A stretch of 20,860 nt of DNA from CAZYVD01 sp964651045 (GCA_964651045.1 CAZYVD010000052.1:1-20860), one strand, 5' to 3'; counted from the first letter of the stretch, positions 1 to 8,391 are shown. A program made the numbers and translations. The notes: generated by a model not told the origin, from the letters alone.

Positions 1-1389
1 TCCACTTAGGAAGATTGTCTTTCCCTTCTCTCCGGTCAAAAGCACAGAGGTTCCATATGAGGAGCGTATCATCACGGGTCTGCCAGGATCAGAATATCGA
101 TCCTCATAGGATCGGTCAAACAGAAGTCGTGGTTTTGAGCTTCTGTGATCAGGCTCGATTATCCAGGTACGAGTCCTGCGGGTTCGCCACCATGATTCAG
201 AAACTAGTGCAACCCTGCCGTTTCCCCAGTTGATTCCAGAGTAACGATATTTCAGAGATATTATCGGTATGCTCTCTCCTTTAAAAGGGGCCGGAAGCAT
301 ATAGACTCTATCTCTAATATCGGTCTTTCTTTTTGGATCACCACCGTCCTGTGCCTCAACCCACACGAGTGTTGAGGGAGCATCTGAGCGCCAGTGGAAA
401 GAACGCGGACCTGTGGGTACTGCACCGAATCCGATTGGAACATTTTCTGCAAGTGGAAGATCGGCCACAGTTTTCACAAGATTACCTTCAATGTCCCATA
501 TCTCAACACTGTATGGGAACCGATATGCAGGAACAAGATATGAGAATGGACGGTGCAGTTTTTCAACAAGAAGATACTTTCCATTCGGAGATGGATCAAC
601 ATTGCTGAATAGAAAAGATTTGCTCAGTGTTTTAGATTTTCCATCTAAGGTTATTTTTATTATCTGGGAGGATGCATAGTATTCAAAGAGATTCTCATCG
701 TAGGGGCTCTTTAATAGATCCTGATATGTTCTTGCAGGGGCTTTCCTGCCGGTGGTTTCCTGAATGATTGGCCCAATCGGGATTTCAGGGGCCTCGGGAG
801 GTTTTCCGCGGTTCGGGTCCACTATTCTGCAAATCAATGTTTTGCAGTTCGATACCCATTCGTATGGTGAGCCGTAGATTCCATTGAGTCTTGCGGAAGA
901 TAATTTTTTTGCCGATTTTGTCTTTAAATCTACAAGCCATAACCTGAGTCCATCGCTCTCAAGATTTGTAAACGATATGAATTTTCCGTTTGGTGACCAC
1001 TGAACATGCCGGATGTTCGGATTCTCTGGTAGATTTTTGATTGCGAATTCTTCACCTGTTCTGATGTTCTTTAATTTCAAGTTTATATAATATAATGATC
1101 TGGTTGCTGTATTTGTGTTTGGGTTGAATCTGATTCCTGCAAGACGGAGTTCGGGTTGTGCAAGATCTCTTATAGATGGAAGCCCTGAAAGCTCCATGAT
1201 CAGCATCCATTTGTTTAGAGGTCCAATCATTACTGATGGAGTTGGTGGAGCATCTATCAAATCGGCAATGACCTTTGGCGGCATCTTATAAGTATTGACA
1301 ATCTGAGGCTGAGCCAGAGTCGACATTAAAAGCAAAATGGAGACGATCAATACAGGATGTTTGAATGGCTTAAAGTTTTTATGTGACAT
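1..1389 (-). CDS. S9 family peptidase, CGEP (glutamyl endopeptidase) type, N-terminal part, cut by window edge
   Basis: An open frame starts at ATG 1389 and runs leftwards without a stop to the window edge (463 codons). A strong ribosome site (GGAGGA, 1396-1401) lies 6 nt before the ATG. The first 27 or so residues form a signal peptide (basic start, hydrophobic LIVSILLLMSTLA, then QPQ), so the protein is exported. The visible part is the N-terminal beta-propeller. Segments such as QWSPNGKFISF, RDRVYMLPAPF, RYSGINWGN, SWWRTRRTRTW and DRSYEDRYSDPG match the propeller of S9D-type peptidases, whose known member is the plastid glutamyl endopeptidase CGEP. The Ser-Asp-His hydrolase domain would follow and lies outside the window, so activity cannot be judged. 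The start is 35 nt after the DUF362 stop, so it is probably the last visible gene of a minus-strand operon. Family confidence is high; substrate unknown. Confidence 0.9.
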   Translation of the reverse strand, partial: MSHKNFKPFKHPVLIVSILLLMSTLAQPQIVNTYKMPPKVIADLIDAPPTPSVMIGPLNKWMLIMELSGLPSIRDLAQPELRLAGIRFNPNTNTATRSLYYINLKLKNIRTGEEFAIKNLPENPNIRHVQWSPNGKFISFTNLESDGLRLWLVDLKTKSAKKLSSARLNGIYGSPYEWVSNCKTLICRIVDPNRGKPPEAPEIPIGPIIQETTGRKAPARTYQDLLKSPYDENLFEYYASSQIIKITLDGKSKTLSKSFLFSNVDPSPNGKYLLVEKLHRPFSYLVPAYRFPYSVEIWDIEGNLVKTVADLPLAENVPIGFGAVPTGPRSFHWRSDAPSTLVWVEAQDGGDPKRKTDIRDRVYMLPAPFKGESIPIISLKYRYSGINWGNGRVALVSESWWRTRRTRTWIIEPDHRSSKPRLLFDRSYEDRYSDPGRPVMIRSSYGTSVLLTGEKGKTIFLSG

Positions 1390-1424
1390 TTTTATTCCTC
1401 CTTTGATTTTTTGAATCTATTTTA

Positions 1425-2702
1425 TTACTTATATTTTTTCCTTGATTTAAACTCTGGAGACTCCTTTACGGCTGTAAATAAAATTTTGAATGCTTTTGCA
1501 ATTAACTTCCAACTGCTCCTTGTGAGCTTGGCAGGAGTCTTACCAACATCTTTCCATCCATCGCTGTTTAAATCATCGGGTGGTATGCTGACCTCATCCC
1601 AGTTTTGAAAAAGTCTTCCCCAGTCGCTCCGCAAAATTTTTATTACCCTGATCTGATGAGCAGGATACCAGAAGAAGTCGTGATAGACAACGCTTGCAAT
1701 GTAAGACCAGGGTGCAAGGATAGTCTTTAAACTCCATTCAAGAACTTTTTTGAGTTTGCCCCAGTAGATTCTATGCTGCATTCGACTTGCAAATGTCATC
1801 TTAACAAAGGGTCCGACAAAATTCCAGTTCTCCTTGACAAGTTCCCTGTCACCAACTATCTCTATTTCTTTTAAGTCTCCACAGCCCAGTCCTCTCTGGT
1901 GTGCGAGACGAATATATTTGAGATCGTTCATTGGGTCGAATCCCATTAGTTTTGCAGAAACCGCATCGATTGCTACCTGATCTGCCGATGCAAGTATAAC
2001 ATTTTTAATATGAGGAATCATACATCGAGGTCCTGGCCCATCACCTGCAAATGTTCCATCCATTACTGCAAAGATGCCTGTGTGGATTTTTTGCTGGATC
2101 ATCAAAAGATCGACAAGGGTTTCATGAATCACGGGATGCGTCCAGTGACGCCTTTCGTTCAGCAGTCCGCCGAATGCATTCTTCATGGCTCCTGTTGTTG
2201 TTGTAAATATATGTGTTTTAACAGTTGGAAGATGAAGTATATTTTCACCAATGAAGCGTTTTGGAATGAAAAAACCTTTAGGATATACCTTGTTTAGGAC
2301 GAGGAATCTATCTGCAAGATCACCAACTGCATCACGTATATGAATCCACTCTTCATTTTCATAGAGATGAATGTTTCTCAGTCCGTGAGATGTGATCACG
2401 TTGATTTGTTTATTCTCCCTTTCTCCTAAGTGAGCATCTATGACAACGGTCTTGTTGTGACATGCGTGAATGAGGTTCGGATCAAAGCCATCTTTTTTCA
2501 TTGCTCTGATTACACCATCCAGCTGCCAGGGCGTGGTAGAGCTTCCAGGATAAAAGAAATGCCAGCTTATGTTGATCTTAAGGGCGGTGTCTCTGTCCTT
2601 TTTAAGATATTTTTGATATTCTGCCAGATTCATCAATCTGTGGTAATCTTTTAAAATGGTGGATGGTGAAGTTCTTAGAATGGCAACCTTTGACTTTTTC
2701 AT
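1425..2702 (-). CDS. DUF362 domain-containing protein
   Basis: 425 residues, ATG at 2702. The central part (about residues 40-260) carries the features I associate with DUF362: LPTVKTH near 158, TTTGAMKNAFGG near 168-179, a conserved HWTHP near 186, and AVMDGTFAGDGPGPR near 212-226. It then continues ILASADQVAIDAVSAKLMGFDP. There is no CxxCxxC ferredoxin cluster, which some DUF362 proteins have, and no signal peptide, so it is probably cytoplasmic. The last 120 or so residues are a family-specific extension with aromatic-rich segments. The biochemical role of DUF362 is not settled and I do not assign one. The ATG follows the patatin stop directly (TAA-ATG with no gap), and its AGGGAAG ribosome site lies inside the patatin gene, so translation is probably coupled. 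Confidence 0.85.
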   Translation of the reverse strand: MKKSKVAILRTSPSTILKDYHRLMNLAEYQKYLKKDRDTALKINISWHFFYPGSSTTPWQLDGVIRAMKKDGFDPNLIHACHNKTVVIDAHLGERENKQINVITSHGLRNIHLYENEEWIHIRDAVGDLADRFLVLNKVYPKGFFIPKRFIGENILHLPTVKTHIFTTTTGAMKNAFGGLLNERRHWTHPVIHETLVDLLMIQQKIHTGIFAVMDGTFAGDGPGPRCMIPHIKNVILASADQVAIDAVSAKLMGFDPMNDLKYIRLAHQRGLGCGDLKEIEIVGDRELVKENWNFVGPFVKMTFASRMQHRIYWGKLKKVLEWSLKTILAPWSYIASVVYHDFFWYPAHQIRVIKILRSDWGRLFQNWDEVSIPPDDLNSDGWKDVGKTPAKLTRSSWKLIAKAFKILFTAVKESPEFKSRKKYK

Positions 2703-3521
2703 TTAAACTTCCCTTTTTAATAATTTAAAATACTTTCTCCCTTTCAATTTTTTAAGATCGCTCTTGAGCTTTCTAACATCGTTCTTTACACTTTCCATGA
2801 TTTCGCGGGATTTGTGAAAATCGAGTATCTGGATGTTTATAAGATCTGGTTTTATATAAACTTCCGGCTTTACAATCTCTAACTGATTTTTAACAAATAC
2901 TGTCTCCATTATCTGGTAGGACATCATTATAGAATCGAATATGGAAGGCATCTGATCTTTTCTGGAGGGGACATTCTTGCCAGATACATCTATTGCTATG
3001 AGAATATCGCAGCTGTTTCGTATTATATTCATTGGAAGAGGATTGACTGTGCCCCCATCAACCATGATGATTCCATCAATCCTCACAGGCTCAAAGATTG
3101 CAGGGATCGATATGCTTGCCCGTATAGCAGGAATGAGACTGCCCGATTGAAAAATGATCTGTTTTCTATTCCAGAAATCTGCTGCAACAATTTTCAGTGG
3201 TATTTTCAATTCCTCAAATGTTTTTACAGGAAGATGCTTTTGCAGAAATTCTTCCACTCGTTTCCCCTTGAGAAGACCCTTGGGTCGCAGAATTGAAATG
3301 TCGATCATTTTGCCGTACTCAAATAGATCGATTGTCTCTGCCAACTCTTTCATCTCTGCACCAGACATGCCTGCAGCATAGAAACTTCCTATAATAGAAC
3401 CAATGCTTGTACCCGATATAATAGATGGTTTAATCTTCATTTCATCCAGTGCTCTGCAGAACTCTATATGACAAAGTCCTCTTGCACCTCCTCCTCCGAG
3501 AGCGAGTCCAATTTTCTTCAT
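2703..3521 (-). CDS. Patatin-like phospholipase family protein (RssA type)
   Basis: 272 residues, ATG at 3521, preceded by AAGGAAA about 10 nt upstream. It has the full patatin catalytic set: an oxyanion-hole glycine run GGGGARG at residues 9-15, the nucleophile elbow GTSIG with Ser39, and the catalytic aspartate in VDGG at Asp155. Also visible are the conserved LRPKGLLKG near 78-86, and the RASISIPAIFEP segment near 134-145. There is no signal peptide, so it is probably a cytoplasmic or membrane-associated acyl hydrolase acting on phospholipids or other lipids. The length fits the short bacterial RssA-like proteins. The last 50 residues are lysine-rich and may aid membrane contact (inference). 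It is the second gene of the minus-strand unit, 20 nt after the M23-like gene and abutting DUF362. Confidence 0.92.
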   Translation of the reverse strand: MKKIGLALGGGGARGLCHIEFCRALDEMKIKPSIISGTSIGSIIGSFYAAGMSGAEMKELAETIDLFEYGKMIDISILRPKGLLKGKRVEEFLQKHLPVKTFEELKIPLKIVAADFWNRKQIIFQSGSLIPAIRASISIPAIFEPVRIDGIIMVDGGTVNPLPMNIIRNSCDILIAIDVSGKNVPSRKDQMPSIFDSIMMSYQIMETVFVKNQLEIVKPEVYIKPDLINIQILDFHKSREIMESVKNDVRKLKSDLKKLKGRKYFKLLKREV

Positions 3522-3541
3522 GATTTTAGGTTTCCTTTTTA

Positions 3542-4537
3542 TTATCGAATATAAATTTTTGCATTTCCTGTAAATCCTGTTACCTCAGATTTTGTCTTGT
3601 TAGGAAAGACCTCGACTCTTATTCTTCTGCTCTCTAACATTTCTACCAGTAGTATGCCGGGTGTGTGGAAGGGAGAGGGTTTGGAGAGTTCATATTTGAC
3701 CATTCCGCTCGAAGAGTTCACATCTTTTGGGCTGGGTGTATTTCCTACTACTCGTCTGTCAAATGGAGCTATTGCCAGGGTTCCCCCGCATGTGATGCGG
3801 ATTATCGATGGATCGTAATCATCATAAACAAATGCAAGCTGATTTGCGCTGTATATATAACTTGCTGCCTCCGATGTAAGAGGCGTTCCTTCGAGGAACC
3901 AGTTGCCGGAGAGGGTTCCATCGATATCGAAATCGATCTTTCCTCCACGAGGCTCTACTGTTCTTGGATTTTTATCAAGGAGAGCATTTCTTATCTCATC
4001 GGAAAAATAGAGGTATGGATTTCCGCAGTGAAGGTAGAATTCATGATATCTTGCATGTACAATGAAATTTCTCGTTGTATCATAATCTACTACACCCATG
4101 TCTACTGCACCTGTTGCAGGATTACCGTAACCTATGAGATCGCCAGCCTCTACTTTCTCTCCTTCTACTATCTGATCTGTCAGATTCTCAACATGGTCTA
4201 AATAGGAGTAGAATGTTGATGTATGTTTGAATTCGATCCTGAAGTCGCCTCCTCCTGTGTTAGAATATACAGTGGTAATTTTACCGTCAGCATATGCCCG
4301 AACCTCTACCAAATCGGAACCATTCAAATAGAATCCAATATGATTTGTGGGAAATGTGTGGTCTGGAGGATTGAGATTTCCCAGAGGCGTTGCTTTTCTT
4401 ATATCATCATACTCTATTGGTGAGACTGTAAAGGTTACAGGGCCCTTGGATTCAGTTATCGATTTTTTATTGCAGCATAAAGAAGAGAGGAGGAAAACAA
4501 AAGCTAAAAGAATGACTGAATTATATATAGGTTTCAT
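3542..4537 (-). CDS. Exported protein with degenerate M23/LytM-like domain, probable lipoprotein
   Basis: I choose the ATG at 4537 (331 residues) over the upstream in-frame ATG at 4579. An AGAAAGG-like ribosome site precedes it and a clean signal peptide starts there: MKPIYNS, a hydrophobic stretch, then SSLCCNKK. The upstream ATG has no ribosome site. The lipobox is imperfect (Leu before the first Cys), so lipidation is uncertain. Residues 50-160 resemble an M23/LytM peptidase fold: PPDHTFPTNHIGFYL, DLVEVRAYADGKI, a Tyr-rich strand ending in LDHVENL, then EGEKVEAGDLIGYG. The zinc set looks broken: the HxxxD position reads HIGFY and the HxH site keeps one His. It is therefore more likely a binding protein than a peptidase. 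The C-terminal half is unrecognised. First gene of the minus-strand operon. Confidence 0.72.
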   Translation of the reverse strand: MKPIYNSVILLAFVFLLSSLCCNKKSITESKGPVTFTVSPIEYDDIRKATPLGNLNPPDHTFPTNHIGFYLNGSDLVEVRAYADGKITTVYSNTGGGDFRIEFKHTSTFYSYLDHVENLTDQIVEGEKVEAGDLIGYGNPATGAVDMGVVDYDTTRNFIVHARYHEFYLHCGNPYLYFSDEIRNALLDKNPRTVEPRGGKIDFDIDGTLSGNWFLEGTPLTSEAASYIYSANQLAFVYDDYDPSIIRITCGGTLAIAPFDRRVVGNTPSPKDVNSSSGMVKYELSKPSPFHTPGILLVEMLESRRIRVEVFPNKTKSEVTGFTGNAKIYIR

Positions 4538-4651
4538 TTTAAACGCCTTTCTCAATGAACTATTTAATGAACCGATCATAGGAACGGCAATCTCAGTATT
4601 AAATTAAAAACAATTTTGATAATCACAAGTAAATTGTTTGTCCTGCCGTTG

Positions 4652-4680
4652 TTGATTTTTAACACTCTTTTATTTATATT
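4652..4680 (+). promoter_or_regulatory. Sigma-70-type promoter for the sulfotransferase gene
   Basis: TTGATT at 4652-4657, 17-nt spacer, TATATT at 4675-4680. Transcription would start near 4687, only about 5 nt before the ATG at 4692. This explains why no ribosome site is visible and argues against the in-frame TTG at 4680 as a start, because that codon overlaps the -10 box. Confidence 0.6.
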
Positions 4681-4691
4681 TGATACCAATC

Positions 4692-5480
4692 ATGCTAAAG
4701 AGAATAAAACACAAGACTATCGTTCCTATTATAAACTATTTTGGATCAAAAAAAGAGAGCCGGCACTTTTCGGATCCTCCAATAATCATCGGAGCATGTG
4801 GAAGGTCTGGAACGACAATATTGCTTTCCATACTCGATGCTCATCCGCATATCTACAGCATACCCGAACAGACGTATGCATTCATGAAGTGGAGAAGAGT
4901 GGAAAATTCTGAAAATGGCAGTTCGAGATATACTGCGGCAGGATATTACCGCCTCTACAGGAATTTACTGTTTCGCAGGATTCCTGAATCTACAACACGT
5001 TGGTGTGAAAAGACCCCGATGAATGTACGCTACTTTGAGCAGATTCTTGATTATTTCGGGGATCACGTAAGGTTAATTCATATTGTCAGAGACGGAAGAG
5101 ATGTTGTGACCTCCAGTCATCCATATGCTCCTGGAGAGTACTGGGTGCCTATTAGCCGGTGGATAAACGATGTCTCGGCAGGATTGCGGTTTATAGATCA
5201 TCCACAGGTGTTGACCATAAGATATGAGGATTTGATAAACTCATATCAGGATACAATTAAAAAGATTTGTGATTTCTTATGCGAGGAGTGTACTCCTCAT
5301 ATGTATTCCTGGATAGAGCACACCCGAGTAAGGAAAAGCAGACACTGGTTTGGTACGGTAAAGGATCTCTATACGAGCTCTATTGGAAGATGGAAGGAGG
5401 AGAAACACAGAGAGCGGGTGGATGAGCTTCTGGCAGATAAAAAGGCTGTTGAATTATTAAATAGATTTGGTTATTTGTAG
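4692..5480 (+). CDS. Sulfotransferase family protein
   Basis: 262 residues from ATG 4692. The fold belongs to the PAPS-dependent sulfotransferases (Sulfotransferase_3-like). The 5'-phosphosulfate loop reads GACGRSGTT at residues 34-42. The 3'-phosphate site reads HIVRDGRDVV at 130-139. Other family marks are SIPEQ near 56-60, CEKTP at 105-109, and a YEDL segment followed by a C-terminal helical region. There is no signal peptide, so it probably acts in the cytoplasm, moving a sulfate group to an unknown acceptor such as a glycan or lipid. It is a single gene facing away from the M23-like operon and toward the gcvH end of the next operon. An in-frame TTG at 4680 gives four extra residues, but it sits in the promoter -10 box. 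No ribosome site is visible, so the mRNA may be leaderless. Confidence 0.88.
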   Translation: MLKRIKHKTIVPIINYFGSKKESRHFSDPPIIIGACGRSGTTILLSILDAHPHIYSIPEQTYAFMKWRRVENSENGSSRYTAAGYYRLYRNLLFRRIPESTTRWCEKTPMNVRYFEQILDYFGDHVRLIHIVRDGRDVVTSSHPYAPGEYWVPISRWINDVSAGLRFIDHPQVLTIRYEDLINSYQDTIKKICDFLCEECTPHMYSWIEHTRVRKSRHWFGTVKDLYTSSIGRWKEEKHRERVDELLADKKAVELLNRFGYL

Positions 5481-5486
5481 GAGTTC

Positions 5487-5519
5487 AGAGGGCCGGCTCA
5501 TTCTTTGGGTCGGCCCTCT
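5487..5519. terminator. Bidirectional rho-independent terminator
   Basis: A perfect 9-bp GC-rich stem: AGAGGGCCG at 5487-5495 pairs with CGGCCCTCT at 5511-5519, with a 15-nt loop. It sits between the converging sulfotransferase and gcvH genes. On the plus strand it is followed by ATATTTTTATT, which overlaps the gcvH stop region. On the minus strand the tail after the stem is less T-rich, so it is probably stronger for the plus-strand gene. Confidence 0.85.
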
Positions 5520-5525
5520 ATATTT

Positions 5526-5903
5526 TTATTCGATAAGTTTTTTATAATCATCTGGAGAGAGGAGCGAATCGAGTTCACTCTTATCGGAGATTTTTATTTT
5601 TAATATCCAGCCTTCCCCATAAGGATCTTTGTTGACTTTTTGAGGCTCAGATTCCAGTGCAGAGTTGACTTCAATGACCTCACCAGACAGCGGAGCATAA
5701 AGATCTGCAACTGCCTTGACCGCCTCTATATTTCCGCACGCTTCGAACTGCTTTGTCATATCGCCCTGTTTGGGCATCTCAATAAAGACTATGTCTCCGA
5801 GTTCTCCCTGGGCATATTCTGTAATTCCGATTATAGCTTCTTCTCCTTCAACTCGAGCCCATTCGTGATCTTTTGTGTAATAAAGATTGTCAGGAATATT
5901 CAT
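5526..5903 (-). CDS. gcvH: Glycine cleavage system H protein
   Basis: 125 residues, ATG at 5903. The sequence follows the H-protein pattern throughout: YYTKDHEWARVEG at residues 8-20, GITEYAQGELGDIVFIEMP at 26-44, and the lipoyl site IEAVKAVADLYAPLSGEV, with Lys63 as the attachment residue. It ends with the usual NKDPYGEGWILKI and DDYKKLI segments. The protein carries the aminomethyl group between the P, T and L proteins of glycine cleavage and can also carry lipoyl groups for transfer. The P, T and L genes are not in this window. The gene starts 9 nt after accC and its GAGGTGAG ribosome site overlaps the accC stop, so it belongs to the efp-acc operon. Confidence 0.97.
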   Translation of the reverse strand: MNIPDNLYYTKDHEWARVEGEEAIIGITEYAQGELGDIVFIEMPKQGDMTKQFEACGNIEAVKAVADLYAPLSGEVIEVNSALESEPQKVNKDPYGEGWILKIKISDKSELDSLLSPDDYKKLIE

Positions 5904-5912
5904 TTCTCACCT

Positions 5913-7271
5913 CTATTCGTTTGTTTCTGGTTTGAGTTTAAAATGTTCAAGAAAATGAGTATTAAAGTTGCCTTCATTGAAATTTTTATCCGATATAACC
6001 TGTTTGTGAAATGGTATTGTAGTCGGGACTCCCTCGATAATGAACTCCTCTAATGCCCGTTTCATTCTACTTATTGCTTCCTCGCGATTGTTCCCATAGG
6101 CTATTAGTTTTGCAAGAAGCGAATCATAGTTCGGAGGGATTTGATACATCGCATAGGCGTGTGTGTCGACCCTTATACCCATTCCGCCAGGCTCATGAAA
6201 TGCAGTGATTTTACCAGGCATTGGTCGGAAACCCTTAAATGGGTCCTCTGCATTGATGCGGCATTCGATAGCATGACCGTGGGGTTCGAGTTCCATGTGG
6301 ATGTCATTTATCGAACCTCCAGCAGCCACTCGAATCTGTTCCTTTAATAGATCGAGTCCGTAGACCATCTCGGTTACAGGATGTTCGACCTGAATTCTGG
6401 TATTCATCTCCATAAAATAAAAATTTCCCTCCTGGTCAAGCAGAAACTCTACAGTACCTGCACTTCTGTATCCAACCGATTTTGCTCCTCTCACTGCGGC
6501 ATCGACCATCTTCTGCCTTAATGTTTTATCTACAACAGGAGAGGGCGACTCCTCGATAAGCTTTTGATGTTTTCTCTGGATCGAACATTCCCTCTCTCCC
6601 AGTGCAATGACGTTTCCTTTTCCATCGCCTAAAAGCTGTACTTCTATATGACGTGGGGATTCAAAGTATCGCTCCATATAGAGAGTCGGGTTTCCAAATG
6701 AACCCTTTGCTTCGGCCTGGGCCATTGCAAATGCCTGAGGAAGTTTATCTTTGTCGCTAATTATACGCATTCCCTTTCCTCCGCCCCCTGCAGTGGCCTT
6801 CAGGATTACAGGATAGCCAATCTGTTCTGCCAGCTCGATTGCCTCCTCCTGATTTTTAAGGCCGCCGTCGCTGCCTGGAATCGTGGGAACATTTGCCTTT
6901 TTCATTATGTTCTTGGCGTATATCTTATCTCCCATTTTGGAGATCATTTCTGCCGAAGGTCCTATGAAGATGATTCCTGATGATTCACAGATGTCGGCAA
7001 ATTCGGAATTCTCTGCCAGGAAACCATAGCCGGGGTGGATTGCATCTGCATTGGTGATTTCTGCAGCGCTCATTATTCTTGGTATATTTAGATAGCTCTT
7101 ATCTGGAGGAGGTGGTCCAATACACACAGCTTCATCAGCAAAACGTACATGGAGGGAATCTCTGTCTACACTTGAATAGACTGCAACGGTTGTAATTCCA
7201 AGTTCCTTACATGCCCGTATGATTCGGAGTGCGATTTCTCCACGGTTGGCTATTAATATTTTTTTTATCAC
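5913..7271 (-). CDS. accC: Acetyl-CoA carboxylase biotin carboxylase subunit
   Basis: 452 residues, close to the E. coli AccC length. It catalyses ATP-dependent carboxylation of the biotin on the carrier protein, the first half-reaction of fatty acid synthesis, in the cytoplasm. The N-terminal KKILIANRGEIALRIIRACKELG, the glycine-rich ATP loop KATAGGGGKGMRI (about 160-172), the ERECSIQRKHQKLIEE block and the active-site segment EMNTRIQVEHPVTE are all intact. The start codon is GTG at 7271, with a modest AAGGTG site upstream. It lies 10 nt after accB and 9 nt before gcvH. The carboxyltransferase genes accA and accD are not in the window. Confidence 0.97.
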   Translation of the reverse strand: MIKKILIANRGEIALRIIRACKELGITTVAVYSSVDRDSLHVRFADEAVCIGPPPPDKSYLNIPRIMSAAEITNADAIHPGYGFLAENSEFADICESSGIIFIGPSAEMISKMGDKIYAKNIMKKANVPTIPGSDGGLKNQEEAIELAEQIGYPVILKATAGGGGKGMRIISDKDKLPQAFAMAQAEAKGSFGNPTLYMERYFESPRHIEVQLLGDGKGNVIALGERECSIQRKHQKLIEESPSPVVDKTLRQKMVDAAVRGAKSVGYRSAGTVEFLLDQEGNFYFMEMNTRIQVEHPVTEMVYGLDLLKEQIRVAAGGSINDIHMELEPHGHAIECRINAEDPFKGFRPMPGKITAFHEPGGMGIRVDTHAYAMYQIPPNYDSLLAKLIAYGNNREEAISRMKRALEEFIIEGVPTTIPFHKQVISDKNFNEGNFNTHFLEHFKLKPETNE

Positions 7272-7281
7272 TTAATACACC

Positions 7282-7773
7282 TTAAAGTTTTTCTATTATA
7301 AAGAGGGGTTGATCAAATTCAACAGGCTGGGCATTTTCAACAAGTATTTCTTTAATTCTTCCTGCTACCTCTGCTTCTATTTCATTCATCAGTTTCATTG
7401 CTTCTACTATGCAGAGTATTGTGCCTGGTTGAACCTCGTCTCCAACTTTGACATAGGGTTCTGCATCTGGTGCAGGAGCCCTGTAGAAGGTGCCCACCAT
7501 TGGAGAGCGTACTTCTATAAAATTGTTATTGGACGGTCTCTCATCTTCACTCTTCTTAACTTCCTGGGCGACAGGCTGAGGCTGTGGTTGGGGACTCTGT
7601 GGCAACTGTTGATGCAGCAGATTTTGCACAGGAACCGTTGCCGAAACCTGGTGCTGTGACTGCTCTTTTATTTTTGTGACTCGTATCTGGAAATCGTTTT
7701 CCTTGATCTCCAGTTCTTCAATGTTGCTTTTTTCAACGAGTTTGATAATTCTTCTTATCTCTTTTAAATCCAT
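7282..7773 (-). CDS. accB: Acetyl-CoA carboxylase biotin carboxyl carrier protein
   Basis: 163 residues, ATG at 7773 with a GGAGAAGAG ribosome region. The N-terminal helix-rich part (MDLKEIRRIIKLVEKSNIEEL) is typical of BCCP. A flexible linker rich in Gln and Pro (about residues 40-80) joins it to the C-terminal biotinyl domain. That domain has SPMVGTFYRAPAPDAEPYVKVGD and the biotinylation motif EAMKLMNEIEAE, with Lys127 as the biotin site. It is placed between efp and accC, a common bacterial order. Its product carries carboxybiotin from AccC to the carboxyltransferase. Confidence 0.97.
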   Translation of the reverse strand: MDLKEIRRIIKLVEKSNIEELEIKENDFQIRVTKIKEQSQHQVSATVPVQNLLHQQLPQSPQPQPQPVAQEVKKSEDERPSNNNFIEVRSPMVGTFYRAPAPDAEPYVKVGDEVQPGTILCIVEAMKLMNEIEAEVAGRIKEILVENAQPVEFDQPLFIIEKL

Positions 7774-7800
7774 CTCTCTTCTCCAACTCTCTAATTTACC

Positions 7801-8361
7801 CTATTTTACCCTTTCCACATATTCCCCCGTCCGTGTATCTACTTTTATTATCTCTCCATTTTTTATGAAGAGTGGAACCTGAAGAACCGCGCCAGTCTCC
7901 AGTGTAGCTGGTTTGCTACCTCCTGTGGCAGTATCCCCTTTAACACCAGGGTCTGTTTTTTCTACCCTCAATTCTACAAATATCGGAAGCTCGATTCCTA
8001 TCGGTTCCTCGCCCTGAAAGAGGAGCTCCACTTCGCCTCCCTCTTTCATGAAATTTATAGCCTCGCCCACTACTTCTTCAGATGCAAATATCTGATCGTA
8101 TGTATTTGTGTCCATAAAGACAAATTCTCTCTCACCACGATAGAGAAATTGGACAGGCTTTTTTTCGAGGCGAACATCTTCTACCTTTTCTCCGGATCTG
8201 AATGTTCTGTCTATCACCCGGCCGCTCTTGACGTTCTTCAGTCGGGTGCGAACAAATGCACCTCCCTTTCCAGGCTTGACATGTTGAAATTCGACCATTG
8301 TCCACAACTCACCATCAAGCCTGATAACCATACCGTTTCTAAATTCAGATGTTGTTGCCAT
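7801..8361 (-). CDS. efp: Elongation factor P
   Basis: 186 residues, the usual EF-P length. It has the three-domain layout, with FRNGMVIRLDGELWTMVEFQHVKPGKGGAFVRTRLKN split over the KOW-like first domain. The loop-tip lysine is Lys32 in PGKGG, the residue modified in many bacteria. No modification enzyme gene (epmA, epmB, earP) is in the window, so its modification state is unknown. EF-P relieves ribosome stalling at polyproline stretches. The C-terminal signature TGGSKPATLETGAVLQVPLFIKNGE is present. ATG at 8361 has a GGAG site 9 nt upstream. First gene of the efp-accB-accC-gcvH operon, 27 nt before accB. Confidence 0.97.
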   Translation of the reverse strand: MATTSEFRNGMVIRLDGELWTMVEFQHVKPGKGGAFVRTRLKNVKSGRVIDRTFRSGEKVEDVRLEKKPVQFLYRGEREFVFMDTNTYDQIFASEEVVGEAINFMKEGGEVELLFQGEEPIGIELPIFVELRVEKTDPGVKGDTATGGSKPATLETGAVLQVPLFIKNGEIIKVDTRTGEYVERVK

Positions 8362-8391
8362 TTAATGTTCTCCGCGGTCAAATTAGATATT

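Noticed and set aside
3665..4201. 178-residue plus-strand open frame over the M23-like gene
   Set aside because: Antisense shadow: rich in Cys, Ile and Tyr with no family features, while the minus strand has a signal peptide, ribosome site and operon context.
4538..4579. Upstream ATG for the M23-like protein
   Set aside because: No ribosome site; the 14 extra residues would precede a complete signal peptide that starts at ATG 4537.
4680..4691. TTG codon as an upstream start of the sulfotransferase
   Set aside because: It overlaps the TATATT -10 box, has no ribosome site and adds only four residues; ATG 4692 is preferred.
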